Shown: piece by piece, positions 58,001-64,000 of the stretch | Numbering within the stretch: position 1 is the stretch's first letter | Layout: the number at the start of each line of letters is the position of its first letter | Source: Amphibalanus amphitrite | Lineage: Eukaryota; Arthropoda; Thecostraca; Balanomorpha; Balanidae | Direction of reading: 5' to 3' | Assembly (NCBI RefSeq): GCF_019059575.1 | Contig: NW_024881977.1 | Span: 1-64,000, forward strand | Length of the DNA stretch: 64,000 bases | The notes under the pieces: generated by a model | The model's input: the letters and a program-made list of their open reading frames with translations, nothing else | Databases searched by the model: none | What the model was told of the DNA's origin: nothing | Translations under genes and position numbers: made by a program

Positions 58001-61000
58001 GGTGAGATTCGGCTGGAAGGGGGACCCGTGGCGCAGGAGACCGCACTGGGGTGGATCATCTCCGGTAAGGTGAGTGCGCCAGATGGTGCTAGGACGGTGG
58101 GCAGCGCCACAAGTCTGCTGTGTCTTGGTGACATTCACGAGCGGTCACTGAGGCGGTTGTGGTCCCTCGAAGGGATTGGGATCAGTGAGCCAGAGGAGAC
58201 CGATTCTGAGGTGCTTACCCACTTTGATGCATCTGTGAGCAAAGTTGATGGTAGGTACGAGGTGGCGCTGCCGTGGAAGGCTGGTAGCGAAAAGAAACTC
58301 CAAGAAAACAGGTCCGCCGCTGAGGCGCGCCTGTCGGGTCTGTCTCGTCGGCTGGACAGAGACCCAGAGCTGGGAGTGGCCTATTCGGAGGCACTCCAGG
58401 AGATGGAGCAGTCGGGTGTGGTGGAGGAGGTTCCCAGCCACGAGCTGGATGGTCCTTATCCTTGCTTCTACCTGCCTCACCGTCCTGTTGTAAAGGAATC
58501 CAGCACTTCGACTCGGGTGAGACCGGTGTTTGACGCTTCTGCAACCGGTCCCAATGGTGTCTCGCTCAACGATTGCCTTGAGGTGGGACCGTGTCTGATT
58601 CCCAGTCTTGTAGACGTGCTGCTTCGTTTCAGACGCTGGAAGGTGGCCGTGACGGCGGACATCAGCAAAGCCTTCCTGCAGGTGGGCCTCAGGAAGGAAG
58701 ACAGGGACGCTCACAGGTTCCTCTGGATTCATGAGGGTCGGAAGCGGGTGATGCGCTTTCGAAGGGTGACCTTTGGGGTCAGCTCCAGTCCGTTCTTGTT
58801 GAACGCGACTATCCGCCATCACCTTTCAAGGTATCCCTCCTCTCGCGCGATAACTGAGATGCTCGAGAACTTTTATGTTGATGACCTCCTTTCGGGAGCC
58901 GACTCTGAGCAGGAGGCGAGCGCTCTGCTGACGGAGGCTCAAGCCGTGATGGCTGACGCCGGTATGACCCTGACGAAGTGCACGTCAAACAGCTCAGTGA
59001 TGTTCGACAAGGCTCACGCTGCCTCTGGCACAGGCGAGCTCGAGAGTGTGAAGGTCCTGGGGGTGAGTTGGAGTCCAGCTGAGGACGTCTTCTCGTTCGA
59101 GGGCCTCACTGTCCCTGCTGATGTGACTCCGACCAAGCGTGTGGTGCTGAGCTGCATAGCTCGGCTATTCGACCCCTTGGGGTTTGTTGCTCCGTTCGTG
59201 ATGGTTGCAAAACGCATCTTCCAGGAGCTGTGGAAGCTCGGTATTGGGTGGGATGATGAGCTTCCCTCGGAGTCCAGCCTGATGTTCATGGAGTGGCTGA
59301 AAGGTCTGGAGCTGCTCCAGCAGATTCACATTCCCCGCTGCTACTCGACTGAGGGCTGGAACCGTGGTGCTGGCGTTTCGATTCACGCCTTCGGTGACGC
59401 CTCTCCTAAGGGCTACGGGGCAGCGGTCTACCTCCGGGTCTCCCAGTCAGATGGCTCTATTGAGGTGACCTTGGTCATGGCCAAGACGAGGTTGGTGCCA
59501 CTGAAGAGTGTTACTCTGCCACGACTTGAGCTACTGGGAAGTCTGCTGGCTGCACGCCTAGCCGTTCTTGTGAGGCAGGCTCTGAGGCTTCCTGATGACA
59601 CAGAGACTCGGTGCTGGACAGACTCGATGATCGCACTAGGATGGATCCGTGGCGAGCCTAGGCGATGGAAGCAATTTGTTGCAAATCGAGTGACGGAGAT
59701 ACAGGGTCTGACCGCTCCGTCGGACTGGTCTCATTGTCCAGGTGAGGAGAACCCAGCAGATCTGACGACCCGCGGAGTATCGGCTGAGTGTCTGAGCGGA
59801 TCGGAGCTGTGGTTCCGTGGTCCCAGGTGGCTGGCTACGCCTCAGGCTCGTCCCGGGGCTGATGAGTCAGTGCCTCTCGTGTCCAGTGAAGAGCTGCCGG
59901 AGGCAACACTTCTGTCGTGCGAGCTGGATGATGCCGGTGTCTCGGTGGTTGGGAGCGCCGGCCTCCCAGCTCTGGTGACTGCGGCACAGAGTGCCCCAAT
60001 ATTCGACTGCAGCCGGTGGTCGTCTATGAACAAGGCGGTCAGAGTGGTGGCTTGGGTGAACCGCTTCCGCCACAACGCGCGGTCAGGGCGCCACAATCGG
60101 TCCACTGGCGATCTCTCGGCCGAGGAGTTGGTGGCGGCCAGGCACCTGCTGCTGCGAGAGGAACAACGACTGGCCTTTGCAGCGGAGTTCAGCGCCCTAC
60201 AACGGGGCAAGCCAGTACCTAAAAGTTCGAGGGTATACCGTCTGTCCCCCTTCATAGGCGACGACGGGCTCCTGAGAATCGGAAGCAGGCTTCAGGAGTC
60301 TGAGTTGACCAGTGAGGAGCGACACCCTGTTTTGCTCCCAAAGGGACGGGTGGCCGAACTGCTGGTGTGGGACCAGCATCGTATGATGTGCCACTGTGGT
60401 GTGTCTACTCTGATCACTGCACTCCGAGCGGCCTTTTGGATCGTGGGTCTCCGCTGCCTGGCAAAGCGCATCAAACGCTCGTGTTTGGTTTGTCAGCGGC
60501 AGGATGCTGTCCAGTGTAACGAGCCGGCGGCGCCGCTCCCTCGCGACAGGGTAACCCGTGCGCCGCCGTTCTCGGTCACAGGAGTGGATTTCGCGGGGCC
60601 GATTTTCGCGGTGGACTGCCCGCGAAGAAAGTTCTATGTGTGCCTATTCACCTGCGCTGTGACACGCGCAGTGCATCTGGAGTTGACAGGATCACTGTCA
60701 CAGGCTGACTTTTTGATGGCGCTCAGACGTTTCGCTGCCAGAAGGACTCTGCCGTCAGTTATCTATTCAGATAACGCGCGAACGTTCAGCGGAGCCGATC
60801 AGCTGATGCAGCGGTACTTTGGACATCTCGCTCCCCGGTGGAAGTTTATCGTGCCAAACTCACCGTGGTGGGGCGGTTGGTGGGAGCGACTGGTGCGCTC
60901 CGTGAAGGTGGGACTCAGGAAGTCGCTCGGCACAAGATGTCTCACTCAAGTGGAGTTAGAGACTGTGCTGACTGAGGTCGAGTCATGTGTGAATTCACGT

Positions 61001-63389
61001 CCACTGACTCAGGTGACTGACGCGATCGACTGCGAGAGTCCGCTAACGCCCAGTCATTTCCTCACGGGACGTGGCGCCAGCTTCCAGGCCAGGCTGCTGG
61101 AGGATCCAGAAGCGGTAAGTGGTAGAGCGCTCTCCGACAGGGCTAGGGTACGCGAGAGGCGTCTGAACCGTTTCTGGACGGTCTGGAGGGATGTATATTT
61201 GCGGAACCTCCCTCACTCGGTGCGCAAGTTTTCGCATCAAGGTCAGCTACAGCCGGGGTCGGTGGTGCTCGTCAGGGAGGATAACGTTCCCCGAATGAAG
61301 TGGGTGATGGGGACCGTCACTAAGCTGTTCCCTGGCAGAGATGGGGTGACCAGGTCTGCTGAGGTTCGAACCCAGGGAGGGCACTTGAGGACCCGGGCAG
61401 TCCAGAGACTCTATGACTTGGGACTACTCGACTGATGCCCTCCACCTGAGAGCAGCAGGCAGCGCGCTCCTCTTCTTACCTCTGTCCCCTCATAGACAGT
61501 TCGAATGAGAAAGGGCTGGACGGATTGAGGCAAAATGGGTTTGGATTGTCAAGGCAATCCAAAGGCGGGGAGGATGTTGTGAATTTAGTTGTGACTCGCT
61601 ATTAGATCTGCGTCGTTTTGTTGTGTTGCATTTAATTGATGTCACGGATGTGCGAATTGGAGTTGAGTGTTTTTGCCGCGTTGGGAGGTGCGGTCGTGGT
61701 GAGTCACGTGACCTTTGTCAAGGCTGGTATTTTGCGCCTTATTGTTGTTGTCGGCTAGTTTCGAGTGATTCTGAAGTCTGAAGTTCTTGATCGGACGTTT
61801 TGTTCTTTTTTGGCTGAAATCGATGCTTGAAGTATTCTCTTTTCAACATGGGTTTCAATACAGAGTGTGATTTAATTCGTTACAATGTGTATGTACATAA
61901 TTCAATAACGCTACCACGCCTCTATGCCATGCGAGCTCATTGTTTTACTTTTATGATAAATATGGAATGTAGTTTGTTGGTGCAGGTACCGTGTAAAATT
62001 ATAGCGCCGACGGCGAAATTATCGATGGCCTACCGGGCTGATTTCGGCTAACCAGTAACACTGCAGGGGTGTCGTTTTGTATAGGCCTGGTAGGGCCCGA
62101 GCCCTACCAATGTTTGTTTGTGCCCTACCAATATTCCCTGAGCTCTACCAATATTTTGTCAGCCATCACTTGGCAAAATGGAAAACGAAATAAAAAGCAA
62201 TTAACCGCATCTACATCTAAGGATCTAACTACGGTAAGCACATGTAGCTGGAAATGAGGCGTCGTGTCATGGGCTCAAGTTCTTGGTGGATACCAAGAGG
62301 CTCGAAACACCAATGGTTTTAGACGGCCCATGGCTGCCTCTGAGCGCCACACACCGTGCGACGGCCCATAATAAATCCAGTTCGTCTCCAAAACCAGTCT
62401 CTGAGGGCCCTACGCCGACTTCGGAGGGTGCCGCGATGCTCCAGAATAGGGCATATTGGTTGGAGTAGGTCCTACACCGTGGTCCCCGAGGGTCCCGAGG
62501 GTCCAACACCAGGTCCTTTCCGCATCAGATCACGAAAACGCAAACTCATAATCTGACTCTCATCCTTTTATTTTAGCCAGATCTTTCTAACTATCGTAAT
62601 GTTTCGAGATCTCGTCAGTTGTCGAGCCCTTCACTCAGCGTGGGCCTTCAAAGCCTTCCCTGGGCCCTTTCAGCGCAACCAGCCCTTTTAGTCGGCGCGG
62701 GCCTCTCAGAATGGCGTGTGTTCCGCTGACTGTGATAGTGGCACTATCACAGTCACGCTATCATAGTGCCTTTATAACTGCGCGTTTGGTGCATCGGGTC
62801 TAGTGAGGGCGCAGATTTCTACATTTTTTTAAAGATTTTAGTTTGTTTTGTCAGTGACCAAGGTGGAAAAATATGTAACCGAAATCCGATGAGAAAGGCA
62901 GATTTGGGGGTACCCTACCTTGGTAAACCCCCGTCACATACGGTCGTCCGCCGCCTTGGGCCATACCAATCATTTTCGGAAAACGACACCCCTGAGTAAC
63001 AGTATCATTTTATTTCACGATGGATGGCCTACACTAGCTGATGAGCTTGTATTATCATGTAGCTCAGAGGACATATTTATCGCAATGACCTATCAGGTCT
63101 TTTTTGTGCTCGGAAAAGGCCTGCAGCCACCCACTCGTCGTAACGGGAGTTTGGCGTGTGTCTGCGCGCAGGTCCGAAGCAGAAGGGCTACCTGCACCTT
63201 TGGGCGTCTCGTGCAGACGGTGCGTGGACCGTAAACCGGTTGGAGCTGGAGCTGGCGACAGATGCCAGTCGGAAGCTGCTGGTACACTCCAACGAGGACC
63301 CTCCGGTGGCGGCCCAGACTGAGACTCCCTCTGCGACCTCTATGGTAGAGACGCCCGCCGGGGCGGCCGAACCAGAGGCGGCTAGCTGA
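54949..63389 (+). CDS. COA1: COA1-like cytochrome c oxidase assembly factor, 3 coding exons
   Basis: Exons 54949-55038, 55481-55652 and 63172-63389 join in phases 0 and 1 with GT..AG introns to a 159-residue product, close to the roughly 146 aa of human COA1. The short N-terminus holds one membrane segment (about residues 8-25, LAKIAGCGALLVSGAFSF). Then comes the Coa1/DUF1783-type domain: GLKSGAWYTESMRLL, a LLGEPIVDGRLDL block matching the family's 'lG.Pi' motif, RAQFRVPVKGPKQKGYLHLW spanning the exon 2/3 junction, and NRLELELATDASRKLLVH. The tail is Ala/Glu/Thr-rich. Family members sit in the mitochondrial inner membrane and help early COX1 maturation. ATG 54949 is chosen over upstream in-frame ATG 54892 because that extension reads through a polypyrimidine/AG stretch. 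Intron 2 is swollen by a BEL/Pao element and a MITE. Confidence 0.85.
55481..55652 (+). CDS. COA1: COA1-like exon 2
   Basis: Acceptor TATGTTCTAG ends at 55480, donor AAAG|GTGGGT at 55653. It encodes GLKSGAWYTESMRLL to FRVPVK; phase 1 at the end. Confidence 0.88.
55863..56173 (+). repeat. 5' LTR of the BEL/Pao element
   Basis: 311 bp, TGTTGTGAATTT...TTCGTTACA. Identical to the 3' LTR except for a 7-T run (near 56094-56100). Confidence 0.95.
56235..56963 (+). CDS. gag: BEL/Pao Gag region (5' part of the gag-pol frame)
   Basis: ATG 56235 opens 242 codons. The N-terminal part is helical and charged, with KAFL-like Gag features absent. Residues about 110-240 (LELPKFGGDVLQWQSFWECF, FAYLRSFLVGEAKESVAGL, LLMKRFGRKEVV) match the DUF1759-type capsid-like region of Pao Gag proteins. 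The frame ends at TGA 56961-56963, just after a CCCC run (56957-56960). The homologous continuation (LILSKLTPDIRLEWARE) is open in the pol frame. In most BEL/Pao elements gag and pol form one frame, so this looks like a one-base loss in the C-run: a mutation or a sequence error. Confidence 0.8.
   Translation: MSTEKLRKRAAARGWMSRCRRKLEELLECQDIDVSALQTAKGDCEKRLALLDEAQSEAELSFPSEAEMLDDIESAAEFREGITDVLNRADAVLSKKPSSSIGSSQTGHLQLPKLELPKFGGDVLQWQSFWECFEAAVHNADLPEVTKFAYLRSFLVGEAKESVAGLPLTGANYSSACDLLMKRFGRKEVVVFSHIQQLLSVPEASSSSVPSLRELQDRLQVHIRSLASLDVGGDRYGIVLVP
57044..61435 (+). CDS. pol: BEL/Pao Pol: protease, RT, RNase H, integrase
   Basis: From its first ATG the frame gives 1463 codons without a stop; the same frame is open upstream to about 56960, so the ATG is not a true start. 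In order: zinc-knuckle cysteine clusters (residues 68-130: CPFCGQTHQPEVC, CFRCLHAGHVARKC, CAECGGRHNVVCC); aspartic protease with FDTGSDRTYVS (about 201); reverse transcriptase with PVFDASATGPNGVSLNDCL, VTADISKAFLQV and the YVDDLLSG catalytic box (about 611); RNase H region around 780-880 (RCWTDSMIALGWIRG); HHCC-type zinc-binding region (HRMMCHCG...CLVCQR, about 1112-1150); integrase core with GVDFAGP (about 1180), YSDNARTF (about 1240) and WWERLVRSVK (about 1280); and a DUF5641-like C-terminus (RRLNRFW...MKWVMGTV). All catalytic boxes look intact. Confidence 0.9.
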   Translation: MSFLSEEINRRERSCAFSRLQVASARETAASTESRPKTTNGPQQRRKKEPRERVPAAAALQSGASPGCPFCGQTHQPEVCVKLQPLSVPERRDAIRQAGLCFRCLHAGHVARKCGAVCAECGGRHNVVCCFKLHGGGMQHDQGGATGASDSSIRSSGSNPAQHPSLSCKSGGLERSCTVLPTARVTVVGRGGQRVEATALFDTGSDRTYVSDRLVKSAEPEWVGSETVSYAAFGGTGSSAEHRDVYRVEMVGSNVASPTALSVQAIRIPVICMPLQRPRMPAAVLQSFSHLELADPPSDRQLTVDILVGLDCYWDLMKQGEIRLEGGPVAQETALGWIISGKVSAPDGARTVGSATSLLCLGDIHERSLRRLWSLEGIGISEPEETDSEVLTHFDASVSKVDGRYEVALPWKAGSEKKLQENRSAAEARLSGLSRRLDRDPELGVAYSEALQEMEQSGVVEEVPSHELDGPYPCFYLPHRPVVKESSTSTRVRPVFDASATGPNGVSLNDCLEVGPCLIPSLVDVLLRFRRWKVAVTADISKAFLQVGLRKEDRDAHRFLWIHEGRKRVMRFRRVTFGVSSSPFLLNATIRHHLSRYPSSRAITEMLENFYVDDLLSGADSEQEASALLTEAQAVMADAGMTLTKCTSNSSVMFDKAHAASGTGELESVKVLGVSWSPAEDVFSFEGLTVPADVTPTKRVVLSCIARLFDPLGFVAPFVMVAKRIFQELWKLGIGWDDELPSESSLMFMEWLKGLELLQQIHIPRCYSTEGWNRGAGVSIHAFGDASPKGYGAAVYLRVSQSDGSIEVTLVMAKTRLVPLKSVTLPRLELLGSLLAARLAVLVRQALRLPDDTETRCWTDSMIALGWIRGEPRRWKQFVANRVTEIQGLTAPSDWSHCPGEENPADLTTRGVSAECLSGSELWFRGPRWLATPQARPGADESVPLVSSEELPEATLLSCELDDAGVSVVGSAGLPALVTAAQSAPIFDCSRWSSMNKAVRVVAWVNRFRHNARSGRHNRSTGDLSAEELVAARHLLLREEQRLAFAAEFSALQRGKPVPKSSRVYRLSPFIGDDGLLRIGSRLQESELTSEERHPVLLPKGRVAELLVWDQHRMMCHCGVSTLITALRAAFWIVGLRCLAKRIKRSCLVCQRQDAVQCNEPAAPLPRDRVTRAPPFSVTGVDFAGPIFAVDCPRRKFYVCLFTCAVTRAVHLELTGSLSQADFLMALRRFAARRTLPSVIYSDNARTFSGADQLMQRYFGHLAPRWKFIVPNSPWWGGWWERLVRSVKVGLRKSLGTRCLTQVELETVLTEVESCVNSRPLTQVTDAIDCESPLTPSHFLTGRGASFQARLLEDPEAVSGRALSDRARVRERRLNRFWTVWRDVYLRNLPHSVRKFSHQGQLQPGSVVLVREDNVPRMKWVMGTVTKLFPGRDGVTRSAEVRTQGGHLRTRAVQRLYDLGLLD
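61575..61884 (+). repeat. 3' LTR of the BEL/Pao element
   Basis: 310 bp, preceded by the polypurine tract and followed by the target duplication ATGTG. Confidence 0.95.
62064..62994. mobile_element. hAT-like MITE in COA1 intron 2
   Basis: 15-bp ends CAGGGGTGTCGTTTT (62064) and AAAACGACACCCCTG (62994) are exact complements. The flanks share AGTAACA (62054-62060 and 62995-63001), with a 3-bp offset on the left, so the target duplication is imperfect. The CAGGGGTG end is typical of hAT elements. The interior has short ORFs (62069-62257, 62267-62509) without recognised domains and repeated GCCCTACCAAT. Confidence 0.6.
63172..63389 (+). CDS. COA1: COA1-like exon 3 (terminal)
   Basis: Acceptor TGTCTGCGCGCAG ends at 63171. 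The phase-1 join gives a Gly codon, then PKQKGYLHLWASRADGAW and the rest of the domain. TGA at 63387-63389. Confidence 0.88.
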
Positions 63390-64000
63390 TGGCCGAGGCT
63401 GGTGGAGAAGCCAGAAGGGACTGATCCACAGGACGGCGGTAGGTACGGTGTCTGTAGTGAGCTTACAAGACAGCTCAGTGCCAGTTCGGGTGGGGAGGGC
63501 TCTCGCTTTTGCTAGGACTGGTCGGTGTCCCTGCCCAGAGCGCCGCTGGCGGCTGCCACGGAACGATACGTGCATCGGCGAGCGTTGGTGGCGCTGTGCT
63601 CAATGTTTGGCTCGAAGGGGCTCACCTTAGGCGCTCGCCAGCCCGTTAGTTGTTGAACTGAGGGTGGTGAGTCGCACAGTCAGATGTATGTCCACGGGAT
63701 GCTAACCTAAGTCAGCACAAGTTACCAGAGCGGCTGACAGTGTTCATTTTCGTACTAGGCTGTGTTCAAAGCGTACTGTCTGTTGCAATAGTGTTATTGC
63801 GCGCGAGAGGATCGTGTGCGCCTTGTCTCGAAGCAGACATGCTGTTAAACCATGTGTAGCAAAGCATGTTCTTGCAAGAGTTACTGTGATAAGCACGTAA
63901 CCTGATGTTTACGCGGAGTTTAATGGCGTTGATCGATTAAGAATGGACAAGAGGCTTAATTGCTGACCGATACTGGTTTAAAAGAGCCGTCTAACAGGTG
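63390..64000 (+). other. Sequence after the COA1-like stop codon
   Basis: Probably 3' UTR and flank. No AATAAA is seen and no second gene is recognised. ORF 63448-63630 has no supporting feature. Confidence 0.4.

Larger units (their letters stand above)
55863..61884 (+). mobile_element. BEL/Pao LTR retrotransposon, nearly intact, very young
   Basis: Two LTRs (55863-56173 and 61575-61884) differ only by one T in a T-run (7 against 6). The insert is flanked by the 5-bp duplication ATGTG (55858-55862 and 61885-61889), the usual length for BEL/Pao. LTRs start TGTTG and end TTACA. The primer-binding region TGGTGCCGAAACGCTCGGGA starts two bases after the 5' LTR, and a polypurine tract (AAAGGCGGGGAGGA, 61561-61574) precedes the 3' LTR. 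It lies in sense orientation in intron 2 of the COA1-like gene. There is no envelope gene. Confidence 0.95.

Noticed and set aside
56235-61435. Calling the BEL/Pao element an endogenous retrovirus with envelope
   Set aside because: The pol frame runs to 61435 and the 3' LTR begins at 61575, so there is no room or ORF for an envelope gene.

Overview
The window is eukaryotic and most likely from an arthropod, plausibly a crustacean. The evidence is a split, spliced host gene and arthropod-typical transposons: an LTR element of the BEL/Pao type, Tc1/mariner and 'PDL..DFFLW' transposase remnants, hAT elements and non-LTR retrotransposons. There is no operon structure and no CRISPR array. The species assignment is inference. 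Most of the 64 kb is repeat and mobile DNA, and only two or three host loci can be supported.

0-25.85 kb is a composite of head-to-tail satellite-like units. Type-1 units (about 1.0 kb) start with the palindrome CAAGATATCTTG and carry a CTTGGTACTTGC minisatellite. Type-2 units (about 1.3-1.4 kb) start with a different CAAG..CTTG hairpin and carry (CCCTAC/CACTAC)n. The arrays at 11359-17351 and 17352-25848 share one order: type-1 units, a truncated type-1, a third module, then type-2. A 1969-bp two-unit block at 17352-19320 is repeated almost without change at 19321-21289. The leftmost units are split by datable insertions. One is a 5.2-kb element with 9-bp target duplications, which itself holds a hAT MITE, a TTAA element and a Tc1-like element. 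The other is a 3.1-kb hAT-type element, which holds a TTAA element and a small MITE.

25.85-38.3 kb holds a pogo/mariner-like MITE and a tandem array of exon-end/5' splice donors beside a probable minus-strand signal-peptide exon. It also holds a DDE transposon whose catalytic block is repeated five times. Last is a 5.1-kb hAT-type element containing a minisatellite, a 5'-truncated LINE and, inside the LINE reverse transcriptase, a TTAA element.

38.3-41 kb holds a TATA-driven gene for a secreted Arg/Gly-rich protein with CPxGxVxxxxGxC repeats, apparently frameshifted. 41.6-49.0 kb holds nested TTAA elements, a conserved orphan coding fragment, a TTAA MITE and a second hAT-type element with a 20-bp minisatellite. 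49.06-54.7 kb is a nearly full-length minus-strand LINE (ORF1 intact, ORF2 with three frame breaks).

54.9-63.4 kb is a three-exon COA1-like gene (mitochondrial cytochrome c oxidase assembly factor). Its second intron (7.5 kb) holds a very young BEL/Pao retrotransposon and a hAT-like MITE.

The most unusual signal is a set of TTAA-flanked elements (about 0.93-1.2 kb each) from several sequence families. They share one asymmetric terminal architecture: a doubled inverted repeat at one end, and a G-run/C-run hairpin with a family-specific palindromic core near both ends. They have repeatedly inserted into other transposons, including into one another.
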